From NCBI GenBank assembly GCA_039621445.1, contig CP154956.1, forward strand, positions 17,179,562 through 17,243,561: a stretch of DNA of 64,000 nucleotides, read 5' to 3'. Below the pieces are notes generated by a model. The model worked only from the letters and a program-made list of their open reading frames with translations. It was not told the origin of the DNA and ran no database searches. The position numbers were made by a program, and so were the translations under genes. This stretch comes from Euglena gracilis (Eukaryota; Euglenida; Euglenophyceae; Euglenales). Position 1 is the stretch's first letter. Every line of letters starts with the position of its first letter. Positions 19,811 through 31,977 of the stretch are shown here, one piece after another.

Positions 19811-22193
19811 GCTGAGCTCTTATCCCGTTATGGGTAAGAGCGAAGCTTACCCCTGGGAAACCCCCCCCTCGGACCCCCCCCCCCCCCCCTCCCCCCCGCC
19901 CCCCGGGGGCCCCCCCCGGGTCGGGGCCACCTCGGGAACCGACGGATTATCACCATGATCCCGGCCCGTTCCCGGAATTTTTTTTCCAGTCGCGAGCGAC
20001 TGGATTCCTAGTTTCCGAATCACCTGGGTTTGACCCCCAACTCCCCGCCAGGCCCGAGTTATTCACGCGCGAAGGGGTCCAAACTCGGTAGGATTTACCC
20101 GCCCCCCCTGGGTAAGCCCCCCCCCCCTTTGGACGGCCAAAAAATGTCAATTTTCAAAATATCTCCAAAATGCAGCCAAATCAAAGGAAATGTCCGGAGA
20201 CCTAATTTGAAGCCCTTGGAACGCCCCATCTACCGGTATTTTGATTTCCCCGCAACTCCCCGCCTAGCCCGAGATACGGCCGTTTTCGGCGCAGCTTCCC
20301 GTTTTGTACACTTTTCCCTCTGTTCGACTTGGCCGTTTTCGGGGGGTTGGGGGTCAAAAAATCGATGTTTTCAAAATTTCTCGAAAATGATGCAAAATCA
20401 AAGGAAATGTCCGGAGACCTAAATTGAAGCCCTTGGAACGCTCTATCTACTGGGACTTTGGTTTCCCCGCAACTCCCCGCCCAGCCCGAGATACGGGCGT
20501 TTTTTTTGGCCAATTTGGGCCATTTCAGGCCATTTTGTACACTTTTCCCTCTGTTCGACTTAGCCGTTTTCGGCCAAAAAAGTCGAAAAAAATCGAAAAA
20601 ATTTTTTTTGCCCGAAACGATGTTTTTTGGCCTCCCGGACCCGGAAAAACTGTTTTCGAGCCGAAAACGAGCGTTTTTCGACCCGCCGGCGCCCCGTTTT
20701 GGGCCGCCGACCCATTGACTTTGGGTCAAAACCGGGTCAAAAAAGTCGAAAAAAATCGAAAAAATTTTTTTGTCCGAAACGATGTTTTTTGGCCTCCCGG
20801 ACCCAGAAAAACAGTTTTTGAGCCGAAAACGAGCGTTTTTCGACCCGCCGGCGCCCCGTTTTGGGCCGCCGACCCATTGACTTTGGGTCAAATCCGGGTC
20901 AAAAAAGTCGAAAAAAATCGAAAAATTTTTTTTTGCCCGAAACGATGTTTTTTGGCCTCCCGGACCCAGAAAAACAGTTTTTGAGCCGAAAACGAGCGTT
21001 TTTCGACCCGCCGGCGCCCCGTTTTGGGCCGCCGACCCATTGACTTTGGGTCAAAACCGGGTCAAAAAAGTCGAAAAAAATCGAAAAAATTTTTTTGCCC
21101 GAAACGATGGTTTTTTGCCCTCCGGGCCCAGAAAAAAAAAAACAGTTTTTGAGCCGAAAACGAGCGTTTTTCGACCCGCCGGCGCCCCGTTTTGGGCCGC
21201 CGACCCATTGACTTTGGGTCAAAACCGGGTCAAAAAAGTCGAAAAAATCGAAAAAATTTTTTTGCCCGAAACGATGTTTTTTGGCCTCCCGGACCCAGAA
21301 AACTGTTTTTTTGAGCCGAAAACGAGCTTTGTTCGACCCGCCCGCCCCCCGTTTTGGGCCGCCGACCCATTGACTTTGGGTCAAAACCGGGTCAAAAAAG
21401 TCGAAAAAAAATCGAAAAAAATTTTTTGCCCGAAACGATGTTTTTTGGCCTCCCGGACCCAGAAAAACTGTTTTTGAGCCGAAAACGAGCGTTTTTCGAC
21501 CCGCCAGCGCCCCGTTTTGGGCCGCCGACCCATTGACTTTGGGTCAAAACGAAAAAAAAAAACAAAAAAAAAAAAAAAAAAAACCCACCCCCCCCCCCCC
21601 CCCCCCCCCCTCCCCCCCCCTCCCCCCCCCCCTCCCCCCCCACCCCCCCCCCCCCCCCTCCAAACAAAAACACAACACAAGCATATCTAACAAAACTGCC
21701 AACATTTTTGTTTGTCCCGAAACGATGTTTTTTGGCCTCCCGGACCCAGAAAAACTTTTTTTTTGAGCCGAAAATGAGCGTTTTTCGACCCGCCGGCGCC
21801 CCGTTTTGGGCCGCCGACCCATTGACTTTGGGTCAAAACCGGGTCGAAAAAGTCGAAAAAAATCGAAAAAATTTTTTTGCCCGAAACGATGTTTTTTGGC
21901 CTCCCGGACCCAGAAAAACTGTTTTTTGAGCCGAAAACGAGCGTTTTTCGACCCGCCAGCGCCCCGTTTTGGGCCGCCGACCCGTTGACTTTGGGTCAAA
22001 ACCGGGTCGAAAAAGTCGAAAAAAATCGAAAAAAAATTTTTTTTTCAAACGATGTTTTTTGCCTCCCGGACCCCAGAAAAGGTGTATTTTTGAGCCAAAT
22101 GAGCTTTTTTTCCACCCCCCGGCCTCACCGTTTTCCGCCCTTAATTTCAGTCAAAAGAGCTTCCATGGATGGCCGGTTATATGGGGGGGGGTC
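19811..22193 (+). mobile_element. Element copy 6, short form
   Basis: The 5' hairpin has the CCC/GGG variant. About eight 163-bp units follow (20570-22100). One unit is interrupted at about 21549-21715 by A-rich, C-rich and unique sequence. The last unit is degraded and joins copy 7 through TATATGGGGGGGGGTCGCTG, without the GAGCTC right end. Confidence 0.75.
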
Positions 22194-24842
22194 GCTGATT
22201 CTTATCCCCTTTATGGGTAAGAGCGAAGCTTTACCCCTTGCGACACCCCCCCCCCCCCCCTCTTCGACCCCCCCCCCCTCCCCCCCCCCCCCCCCGGGGG
22301 CCCCCCCCTGTCCGGGGCACCTCCCCCCGGGAACCGATATTATCACCATATCCCGGCCCGGTTCCCGGAATTTTTTTCCAGTCGCGAGCTACTGTGATTC
22401 CTAGTTCCTCCGAATCACCTGGGTTGACCCGACTCCCCGCCAGCCCCGAGTTATGCACGCGCGACAGGGTCCCAACTCGGTCGGATTTACCAGCCCCCCT
22501 GTATACGCCCCCCCCCCTTTGGGAAGGCCAAAATGTCAATTTCAAATAATCTCCAAATGTCAGCCAAATCAAAGGAAATGTCCGAGAACTATTTTGAAGC
22601 CCTTGGAACGCCCCATCTGCTGGTATTTTGATTTCCCCGCAAACGCCCCCGCCTGCCCCCCCGATATATGCCGTATTTTCCGGCGCGACTGGCCGTTTGT
22701 GTATACACTTTCCCTCGTTCGACTTAGCCCGTTTTTCGGGGTTGGGGGTCAAAATTCGAGGTTTTCCAAATTTGCCCGAAACGATGTTTTTTGGCCTCCC
22801 GGAACCGGACAAAAAAAAAAAAAAAAACGGTTTTTGAGCGAAAACGAGCTTTTTTCGACCCGCCAGCGCCCCGTTTTGGGCCGCCGACCCATTGACTTTG
22901 GGTCAAAACCGGGTCAAAAAAGTCGAAAAAAATCGAAAAATTTTTTTTGCCCGAAACGATGTTTTTTGGCCTCCCGGACCCGGAAAAACTGTTTTTGAGC
23001 CGAAAACGAGCGTTTTTCGACCCGCCAGCGCCCCGTTTTGGGCGAACGACCCATTGACTTTGGGTCAAAACCAGGTCAAAAAAGTCAGAAAAAAATCGAA
23101 AAAAAATTTTTTGCCCGTAACGGTGTTTTCGGGCATCCCGGACCCGGAAAAAAAAAAAAAAAGGTGGGGGGGGGGGGGTGGTCAAAAAAAAAAAAAAAAA
23201 AAACTGTGTGAGCCGAAAACGATTCGTTTTTTCGACCCGCCAGCGCCCCGTTTTGGGCCGCCGACCCATTGACTTTGGGTCAAAACCGGGTCAAAAAAGT
23301 CGAAAAAAATCGAAAAATTTTTTTTGCCCGAAACGATGTTTTTTGGCCTCCCGGACCCGGAAAAACTGTTTTTGAGCCGAAAACGAGCGTTTTTCGACCC
23401 GCCAGCGCCCCGTTTTGGGCCGCCGACCCATTGACTTTGGGTCAAAACCGGGTCAAAAAAGTCGAAAAAAATCGAAAAAAATTTTTTTTGCCCGAAACGA
23501 TGTTTTTTGGCCTCCCGGACCCGGAAAAACTGTTTTTGAGCCGAAAACGAGCGTTTTTCGACCCGCCAGCGCCCCGTTTTGGGCCGCCGACCCATTGACT
23601 TTGGGTCAAAACCGGGTCAAAAAAGTCCAAAAAAAACAAAAAAATGAAACGATGTTTTTTTGGCCTCCCGGACCCGGAAAAACTGTTTTTGAGCCGAAAA
23701 CGAGCGTTTTTCGACCCGCCAGCGCCCCGTTTTGGGCCGCCGACCCATTGACTTTGGGTCAAAACCGGGTCAAAAAAGTCGAAAAAAATCGAAAAAAAAT
23801 TTTTTTTGCCCGAAACGATGTTTTTTGGCCTCCCGGACCCGGAAAAACTGTTTTTGAGCCGAAAACGAGCGTTTTTCGACCCGCCAGCGCCCCGTTTTGG
23901 GCCGCCGACCCATTGACTTTGGGTCAAAACCGGGTCAAAAAATTCGAAAAAAATCGAAAAATTTTTTTTTGCCCGAAACGATGTTTTTTGGCCTCCCGGA
24001 TCCGGAAAAACTGTTTTTGAGCCGAAAACGAGCGTTTTTCGACCCGCCAGCGCCCCGTTTTGGGCCGCCGACCCATTGACTTTGGGTCAAAACCGGGTCA
24101 AAAAAAGTCGAAAAAAATCGAAAAAATTTTTTTTGCCCGAAACGATGTTTTTTGGCCTCCCGGACCCGGAAAAACTGTTTTTGAGCCGAAAACGAGCGTT
24201 TTTCGACCCGCCAGCGCCCCGTTTTGGGCCGCCGACCCATTGACTTTGGGTCAAAACCGGGTCAAAAAAGTCGAAAAAAATCGAAAAATTTTTTTTTGCC
24301 CGAAACGATGTTTTTGGGCCTCCCGGACCCGGAAAAACTGTTTTTGAGCCGAAAACGAGCGTTTTTCGACCCGCCAGCGCCCCGTTTTGGGCCGCCGACC
24401 CATTGATTTTGGGTCAAAACCGGGTCTAAAAAGTCGAAAAAAATAGAAAAAAAAAAAAAAAACTTTTTTTTGCCCGAAACGATGTTTTTTTGGCCTCCCG
24501 AACCCAGAAAAACTGTTTTCGAGCCGAAAACGAGCGTTTTTCGACCCGCCAGCGCCCCGTTTTGGGCCGCCGACCCATTGACTTTGGGTCAAAACCGGGT
24601 CGAAAAAGTCGAAAAAAATCGAAAATTTTTTTGCCCAAAACAATGTTTTTGGGCCTCCCGGACCCGGAAAAACTGTTTTTGAGCCGAATATGAGCGTTTT
24701 TCGACCCACCGGCGCCCTGTTTCTGGCACAAAACCCATGGATTTCAGGCAAAAGAGCTCCATGGAGTGCGCCGGTATGTATGGAGGGGTCAATGAAGGGG
24801 TGGGTGCGCGCTTATTAAGAGCTCAGCACTATTCAAAACCTG
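22194..24842 (+). mobile_element. Element copy 7, short form with the longest 163-bp array
   Basis: The left 600 bp is rich in small indels compared with other copies, so it is either an older insertion or low-quality sequence. Around eleven to twelve 163-bp units follow (22850-24720), most very alike. The right end AAGAGCTCAGCACTATTCAA...CCTGG is intact and is followed by TTAGGGGG. Confidence 0.75.
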
Positions 24843-25013
24843 GTTAGGGGGTAGGGGGGGGGGTTAGGGGGGGGGTTAGGGGGTAGGGGGGTTAGGGGGG
24901 GGGGGGTTAGGGGGGGGGGGGGTGGGTTGGGGGGGGGGGTTAGGGGGGGGGGGGGGTAGGGGGGGGGTTAGGGGGGGGGGTTAGGGGGTAGGGGGGGGGT
25001 TAGGGGTCCCGGC
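24843..25013. repeat. TTAGGGG-like tract after element copy 7
   Basis: About ten TTAGG + G(n) units with variable G-run length, ending at TTAGGGGTCCCGG. It closes the repeat block; unique DNA resumes at about 25014. Confidence 0.8.
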
Positions 25014-25343
25014 TTCGTGCCATAACTCGGCGGTCCGGCCGTTTTTTTTTTTTTTTTTCTCCTCTGGGTGGTGGAACAATTTGCCATGCCTCCTTAGACA
25101 TGGCAATTAATATTATAACTAATTACATAAAACTGAAAAAAAAATATGTCATTAAGTAATTGATTAATAATATTAATATTAAAAAATAACAGTGTGTGTG
25201 TGTGTGTATTTTTTTTTATTACACGTGTACATGTGTACATTGCGCGTACATGGACAATCGTCAACTGGTTTTCATGACCGGGACAAGAAACACATCGCCA
25301 TGACCACACAGACATGACCAGACCCAGCCAAGCCCCTGGCCAC

Positions 25344-25402
25344 CACGTTGATGTATGCGGGGTGGAACCACATGGTCCGCCCCAGCCGGCCGGCCCAGTG
25401 CC
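25344..25402 (-). CDS. Candidate exon, upstream part of the glycosyltransferase-like gene
   Basis: The minus frame reads HWAGRLGRTMWFHPAYINV between a weak acceptor (GGGGGAG) and a donor (AACGTG/GTGGCC). Third positions are G/C-rich. If it joins the HxRxGD exon at 3763-3990, the intron between them is about 21 kb and contains element copies 1-7. That joining is inference. Confidence 0.4.
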
Positions 25403-25937
25403 CTCCCCCAGAGCTACCGACGTTACACCCAGGATGGACCCCATCACCTTTGGCCCTCCCCAACCGCCCATCCTCGAACCATCCTCCCACACCGTGGACA
25501 CTGACGACAATGCGGAACCGCGTCAACGGACTGGGCACTTGGCACAAACACCGACCCCCCCCCCCTCGGGAGGGGGTGTGCCTGCTATGGGCAGGCACCC
25601 ACAGCACGAGGCATGCTGAAGAAGCTTGGCCTACAGGATCCAAAGCACCTGGTCGGCTGTTTTGAGGTGTCCCTGCCGCAGGCTGGCTGCGCTTTTGCAG
25701 ACATTCATTTTGCACTCTGCCTGCTGACCCAACCAATTCTCCGTTGCAATTGCCATTTTGGGTCCACGGCGCCTTTGGCACCCAGGGGTGTGGTATACAG
25801 CACTACCCACCCCAAAACCTGACCCCCCCAGCTCGAAAGTGTTCTACCCCCAACCTCAAAGGGGGGGGACGTTGGACTTGCTTGAAAGGAAGCTTTCATG
25901 TGACACCCCATGGTGCGCATTCCGTGACCCAGGAAAC

Positions 25938-26014
25938 CGAGGGTTCCATGTTCCAGGGCCGGCAGCTGAGCGGCTGCAGGTTGCGGAGGAAGATGTGCTG
26001 CAATGCGGACTGCA
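25938..26014 (-). CDS. Candidate exon of the glycosyltransferase-like gene
   Basis: Acceptor GTATTCAG, then VQSALQHIFLRNLQPLSCRP and WNMEPS, then donor CCCTCG/GTTTCC. Third positions are mostly C/G. No domain recognised on its own; amphipathic 'ALQHIFLRNL' looks helical. It is placed in the series by strand, spacing and codon bias. Confidence 0.5.
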
Positions 26015-26062
26015 CTGAATACTGACGACGCGGGGCTGACCTGCTCACCGTGCACATTATCA

Positions 26063-26297
<235 letters not shown>

Positions 26298-26921
26298 TGC
26301 CTTTGAATCCCAACAGGTGGTCCATGCTCTCACTCCAGGTGTCTCAAAAGGTATCCACTTCTTTGCCATGCATTTATTGTTTGGTTCCGCATCCTCTATG
26401 GGGTGAGTGAAGAGTGGGATTTCAGTTAACCAAACCCAGAAATCAATATTGGTGCAATGTCATGTGTGCACAATCATTCCGGGTCTGGGCTTTGAAAACT
26501 CAAAAAGTTGCACTAAAGCGTCAGCCACACTGCCAATGGCCTCGGGGGGGGGGGGTAAACCCATTTCGTCCAAAATTACCAGAGTTTTTTCCAGGGACCC
26601 TTGCCTGAAAATTACCATCTACAATGATCACTTGCGGGGGGGGGGGGGTGCCACTCCCAAGTGGCCACTTCTTTGACTGATTTGCTCAGTTTTTTTTTTT
26701 CAGACACAACAAGTACAGAATGAGACCATTAACAATTTCCGATGAACCAATCTGATCAAACCAAATTTATTAACTGGAATACTGCATGTCTGAATCCACT
26801 AGGGGGTAACACCAAAACTTTTGCTGTGTGGAACATTTTCACCCATGGCACACATACTATTGACCAGAGGGATAAAGCAGGGGGGGGGGAAATGCAACTG
26901 GGCCCTTCAAATTATGCAAGT

Positions 26922-27308
26922 CAAAAAAATGCAAAAAAAAATGCAAAAAAATGCAAAAAAAATGCAAAAAAATGCAACTTGCATGAAAAACCTGAGAAAA
27001 AGCTGGAATATAACAGAGCTTTGCTGCCTGAGGTCAAAAAAATTTCCAGGGCAAAATATTTTATGCAAAAAAATGCAAAAAAATGCAAAAAAATCCATAA
27101 ATATGGCAACCAACAACAAAATTTTTTTCCAGGGCAAAATATTTTATGTAGAAAATGCAAAAATATGCAAAAAAATTCAAACATATGGCAACCAACTACA
27201 AAAATTTTTTCCGGGGAAAATATTTTATGCAAAAAATGCAAAAAAAATGCAAAAAAATGCAAATTTCGGGAAAAGCCGATTATGCAAAAAAATGCAAATT
27301 ATGCAAGT
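26922..27308. repeat. ATGCAAAAAA decamer repeat with three ~82-bp superunits
   Basis: ATGCAAAAAA-type words recur throughout. Superunits beginning TTTCCAGGGCAAAATATTTT start near 27043, 27126 and 27208 (spacing about 82). Lys/Asn-rich open frames here are artefacts. Confidence 0.85.
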
Positions 27309-27492
27309 TGCATTCCCCCCCCCTGGATAAAGTCCCCGCACATTGCCCAGTGGAAAATTGTGATGCATCCGCGGCCATGGCCTTCCAATGGTGTGTATCA
27401 TCAGGAAACAAAACGGCTTTTGTGTCCCGGGGAGGGAAATAAATCCGTTTCCGAACCAAAAATTCATACCTGTTGAATCTTCAATAATAAAC

Positions 27493-27633
27493 CGGAGCAC
27501 AGCGCCGGGCACCATTTGGGGCTGTGGAGGGTCCGGCACCAGAACTGGCACCAGCAGTCGTCCACCACGTACACCGTGCGGCCGTCGCGCTCGCACGCCG
27601 CGTCGCGCTGCGCCACGCGTGCCTGCCAGGGCT
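27493..27633 (-). CDS. Candidate exon of the glycosyltransferase-like gene, Trp/Cys-rich
   Basis: Acceptor AAGAACAG, then PWQARVAQRDAACERDGRTV followed by YVVDDCWCQFWCRTLHSPKW, ending at donor CTCCG/GTTTAT. Almost every third codon position is G or C, the strongest bias in this region. 'VYVVDDCWCQFWCR' is unusual and would be a good search query. Same strand as its neighbours at 25938 and 28489 and the same donor style (CG/GTTT) as 25938. Function unknown. Confidence 0.55.
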
Positions 27634-28488
27634 CTGTTCTTGGGGTGGCTGGGGATGGGGAAATCAGGCATTCAGTGTGGGGCAGCTGAATTGATTCGCC
27701 GCTGCCTCTTGCTTCCGCTTGCTTCCCCAGATTCCAGTTCCATAAAGGGGGCGGGGGCAAAAAAAATACATGGGATGGTCCAAAAAACACACATTCACTG
27801 AGGACCTTGTGCACCTCAAGGGGGGGGGGGGCGGTGACCCAACCCACCAGAGCACCCTTTCTCAAAAACCCACCAGAACTAAACAGTTCTGGTCCAAATC
27901 TGCTATTCAAACATGCAACAAAAAGTATAAAAAAGCATTTGCCCTCAAAGAGCTTCAACATGTTGTCTTGACCTTCAGGAAAGCTGAAAATTATCTTTGG
28001 GGACACAGACTGATCTCACTGCCCACCTCAAAAACCACTCTTTCCTCAGATGCAACTTTTCATGGCATCCCAGCAACCCCAGCAAGAATAATCCTCGCAT
28101 CATGAATAACAAAGGTAACACACAAAAATGACACAATAAATGCAAAGGGACTGCCCTTCCGGGTACAACAACACAAAAAGGTGATTTGGGCACAAGGTTG
28201 GCATTGAAACCTTTGAAATCAAATAAACAATTCCCACCAAAGGCACCACAAAATCATCAATCATCTTGATACCTGTCTTCCGAATCCAAACATTAGTGTC
28301 ATTTTGATTCCATGGAGCACATGGGAATAATTCTGCTGGAAATCCTGAGTGGCGTGAGACATTGAGCGTTCGAGCAAACACATGCACATGCTGACACACA
28401 TGAATGAGCATGTGCACACCTTAGCACACACACACATTTTTTACGTACTTGGAAAGCAGAAAGCCGAGAAGCCCAACCAGAAAAAGAC

Positions 28489-28605
28489 CCCTGGTGTTAG
28501 CCAGTCGTTCTTATGGGGGCAGTACAGGTCCTGCCAGATGAACACCATGTGGGGGCGGACGATCGTCATGTTCGGGGTGCTGAGGCGCACCCTTTGGACT
28601 TCAAC
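28489..28605 (-). CDS. Candidate exon of the glycosyltransferase-like gene
   Basis: Acceptor GCCACAG, then 39 in-frame codons reading VEVQRVRLSTPNMTIVRPHM, then VFIWQDLYCPHKNDWLTPG, to a possible donor (AGGG/GTCTTT). Strong G/C third-position bias across the first 34 codons. No recognised domain; the pattern 'VRLSTPNMTIVRPHMVFIWQD' suggests beta strands. The exact 3' boundary is uncertain. Confidence 0.55.
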
Positions 28606-29949
28606 CTGTGGCCCCTGTTCATTTCATTCCCAATTTCATTTTGCGGAGACATATGCCCTCCCCCTCCCATCTGCCTTCCCGTTCCTCAAGCATTTTCCGC
28701 CTCCCGAAAAAATGAAGGCAGCACAGCCTTTGAACACAGAATCCTCTTCATCGCTGCCTAAATCTGGCCAAATCCCAAATGACACCTCCCAGCGTCAAAG
28801 GCGCAGGTGTCAGGAACTGTCCATTTTCAGAGGCAACTTGCTTGGTTCGCACACAGGCAGGACCCAACGCTGACCCCCCCCTTCCCCGCGGAAGGGGTGC
28901 CCAGCTGTGGGGTAGGCAAAGTCCACCCCCCCCCTTGTCCTTGGCACGCCAAAGTACGGGGAAAGTGCGGTTGACTGGGGGTGGTGTCATGGACACGCCG
29001 TGTCGTGTGCACAGTGCCGTGAAGAAAATGGCATTTTGGGGACAGGAAAAATGCGGTGACTGACTGGATTTCTGCGGCTGGGGCAGGCAAGGCACGGGGG
29101 GTTATGGGCGGTGCTGTTGCACTACCCCCCCCCAGAGAGTCGACTTTCCCCTGCCTGCCCATGACACCCATTGGGGCCTGCGACCTTCATTAAGCAATAA
29201 GAAGCCTGTTCCCAAGCCCCTCGGTGGTGGATTTTCACTGGCAAGCGATAGAACCTGGGATGGAGGGGTTTAAGGGAGGTGCATGGGCTTGCTGAAAAAA
29301 AGACATAAACAAAAAGAGACACAAAATGTCAAACGGCACGGGCGCGTACAGGCAATACTCCCACAAAATTTCTGGTATGTTCTTGATTCCTAATTCCCGA
29401 AAATAACAGCAGCCAAGAAAGAAGAAAGAACTTGAGAGCGTTAAGGCAGCAATGTCTGATTCAGGCTGAACTCCATCTGAAAGGGTGGCCCTGGCGACCT
29501 TACGAAACACCCCGTAGTGCTCGAACCAGGGCATCGCTGACCAAATTGTGGAGAGGACGTGGAGGGGTGAGGCATATTTCTGGGAAACCTGGAACGGGAG
29601 CAAAATTGTCCAACCGGCTGGCTCCTGGGAGCCGGGAGGGTCCCAAAAGCCGAAAAGAAAATGCAACAAAAACTATATTTATGATTCTTGTACTTATGAT
29701 TATTGTACTCATTACTTGCCACCATTGAGCACCAGCGCCACCAGAAGTCCGACTAAGAACCTCAGACTGCAAGTGGTTTAGCAAGCTGGGCCAGAAAACA
29801 CACAGCAGCAGGGACGTCCTTTGGGAGGTACATGGTACAAAGTACATGTTTAACCCAAGGAATAATTGGAATTTTCCATCAGATGGGGGGGAAAACGTTT
29901 TGCGCAGTCCAACAGTTCGGCAAGGAAAGGGGGATTCTGGGAGAGCAAC

Positions 29950-30112
29950 GGCCTGGGCTGAACGCCCTCATGCCGTGGGACAGGGAGACGTGCTCCAGCC
30001 GCTGCAGGGGCTGGACGAGGAACTGCAGCCCGAGGTGTTGCGCCGCGGCGATACACGACACGTCCGCCTCCAGGCGGTGGCCGGCTGCACGGCGCTGCCC
30101 GACGTCGCCACC
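29950..30112 (-). CDS. Candidate N-terminal-domain exon of the glycosyltransferase-like gene
   Basis: The minus frame reads GDVGQRRAAGHRLEADVSCI, then AAAQHLGLQFLVQPLQRLEH, with consistent G/C third positions. 'A...LGL.F...P...LEH' is the usual first beta-alpha-beta pattern of glycosyltransferases whose active site is HxRxGD. The acceptor (GCGTGGAG) sits directly against a (TG)n tract on the transcript strand; the donor may be GGCC/GTTGCT. If correct, this exon precedes those at 28489, 27493, 25938, 25344 and 3763 in one gene. Confidence 0.55.
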
Positions 30113-30121
30113 CTCCACGCA

Positions 30122-30168
30122 GCACACACGCACACGCACGCACACACGCACACACGCGCGCGCGCGCG

Positions 30169-30239
<71 letters not shown>

Positions 30240-30240
30240 C
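30122..30240. repeat. (CA)n with central (CG)n microsatellite
   Basis: CA/CG repeats with a pure CG run about 30156-30176 and near-pure CA to 30238. Ends within 10 bp of the exon acceptor at 30112, so the transcript has UG repeats at the 3' splice site. Confidence 0.95.
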
Positions 30241-30539
30241 ACGCACATACACACACATGCAGAACACAACACCAAATGTATTAGTCAAGCCAGGTGCAAT
30301 CCCGGACCTCGGTGGTAAAAAAGTCAATTCAACTGGGTTGGAACTCCACAGACAAAATCTTAACAAATATATCCACACAAAAAAAACCAGAGTCACCATT
30401 GCTGGCAACTTTCTTTAAAAAACCCCGGCATTTTTTTGCATCGAAAATTCTTCGGCTCGGCCTAGATGGGCCAAATTGTTCCAACTTTACAGCCCAGCTG
30501 AGAGCTTCTGGCTGGAAAAAAAAAACCAGACAACAAGCA

Positions 30540-30700
30540 CACGCACGCGCGCACGCACGACATGCAAGCAGTGATTGAATGTGTGTGAGAGCGTGCATGC
30601 GTGCGTGTGCGCAGGTGTGTGTGTGTGTGTGTGTGTGCGTGCGTTTATGTGTGCACACACACGTGTGTGCATGCATGAGTGTGCATTGCGCGAATGTACC
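30540..30700. repeat. Mixed GT/CG/TGCA microsatellite
   Basis: Degenerate CA, CG, GTGC and GT words with a short pure (GT)n at 30614-30637. Confidence 0.8.
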
Positions 30701-30944
30701 GGGGGGGGAATTGAGGCCGAAAAAATTGATTGGGAAAAAATTGGCGTACAGAAATCCTGCCAAATTTTTCCGGCCTTTTTTTTGAAAATCCTGCCTCAAA
30801 AATTCAAAATCATCCTTTTTCCAGTCATCTTGCAAACAAAACCTGCCAATTTTTTCCGGGCCGTTTTCAGGTTTGGCACCAATTTTTTCGGCTTCCAATT
30901 TTGTTGGTTCTGATTTTATCTAGCTTCAATTTTTTCCCCCCCGG

Positions 30945-31222
30945 TATGCAGTGCGAGTGTGAATGTGAATGAATGTATGTTTGTGCGTGTGGGTGCGTCG
31001 TGCACGCGCCGCGCATGTTTGCGTGTGTGTATTGTGTTGTGTGTTGTGTTTGTGCATGTGTGTATTGTGTTGTGTGTGTGTGTGTGTGTGGATGTGTGTG
31101 TGCGCGCGTGGATGTGTGTGTGTGTGTGTGGATGTGAGTGTGTGTGGATGTATGTGTGGATGTATGTGGATGTGTGTGTTGCATGTGATGTGTATGTGTT
31201 ATGTGTGTGTGTGGGTGCGTGC

Positions 31223-31267
<45 letters not shown>

Positions 31268-31312
31268 TGTGTGTGTGTGTGTGTGTGTGTGCTGTGTGTG
31301 CTGCGCGCGCGC

Positions 31313-31386
<74 letters not shown>

Positions 31387-31398
31387 ACGCACATGCAC
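30945..31398. repeat. (GT)n-rich microsatellite with (CG)n core
   Basis: Interrupted GT/GGAT/GTAT repeats (30945-31215) pass into pure GT (31220-31290), CG (31303-31327) and GT (31328-31385). It abuts the donor of the candidate exon at 31399-31520. Confidence 0.95.
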
Positions 31399-31520
31399 AT
31401 GTGCGCCGCTGCTGGGAGGGCCCTGGGCAACCCCATCGCTGCCGCGGGTGGCAATGAGGCACGGTGGGGCGGCGGTTGCCACCGTCCGGGGGTGCAGAAA
31501 CAGCACCAGGCATTTTTCCC
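31399..31520 (-). CDS. Candidate stem-region exon of the glycosyltransferase-like gene
   Basis: The minus frame contains TVATAAPPCLIATRGSDGVA. The PPCLIAT..G..GVAQ piece matches PPCLLAATGPTGAAR in the first exon at 112-306, suggesting two related genes in tandem. The donor (GCACAT/GTGCAT) leads straight into the CA/GT microsatellite. The acceptor (CTTAAG) is weak. Likely stem of a Golgi type II enzyme. Confidence 0.4.
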
Positions 31521-31931
31521 CTTAAGCTTAAAAAAATTTGACAAAATACCCTAAAAAACCTTAAAATGACTTAAAACCTTCGAAAAAACCCATTCCAGCT
31601 GAATTTTCTCCGACGAGCAAACATGAAGTCGCAAATGCTAAGCAATAACAAAGCCAACTCTGGGGGAAAAATGATTTCTAGCATCCTTGGAACACTGTCT
31701 ATCTACCCAAATTCCGAAAATAAGTTTGTTTTCATTATTATTATTGCAATCTTCGACCCCGTTCAATACCCTAAAAGCCTTATCTTATGGGAACAGAAAT
31801 TCAAAAAAACCCTAAACCCGTTTAGTAAACCTTGCAACAAACGCCTTAAAAACCTTACTATTTTGCAGAAAAGCGAATTTCGCCTTGTTTTAACAACGAA
31901 TTTTGTAGAAAAATAAAATAATAATCCCTGC

Positions 31932-31977
31932 ACGGCAGGAGCAACAGCACGAAGGCCGTGAGGTCTCCACCACCCAT
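31932..31977 (-). CDS. Possible start exon with hydrophobic anchor
   Basis: A minus-strand ATG at 31977 opens MGGGDLTAFVLLLLP, a short N-terminus followed by a leucine-rich hydrophobic run, then a possible donor (CTGCC/GTGCAG). It sits just upstream of the candidate stem exon and could be the start of the glycosyltransferase-like gene. The evidence is positional and compositional only. Confidence 0.25.

Noticed and set aside
4985-24720. Dozens of open frames of 60-260 codons rich in Phe/Lys/Arg/Pro (for example MGRRPIDFGS...) in the 163-bp arrays
   Set aside because: The same bases are open in several frames on both strands, the period is not a multiple of three, and the frames follow the repeat units exactly. 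They are repeat artefacts.
29846-31544. Cys-Val, His-Thr and Ala-Arg repeat frames
   Set aside because: Products of (CA)n, (GT)n and (CG)n microsatellites.
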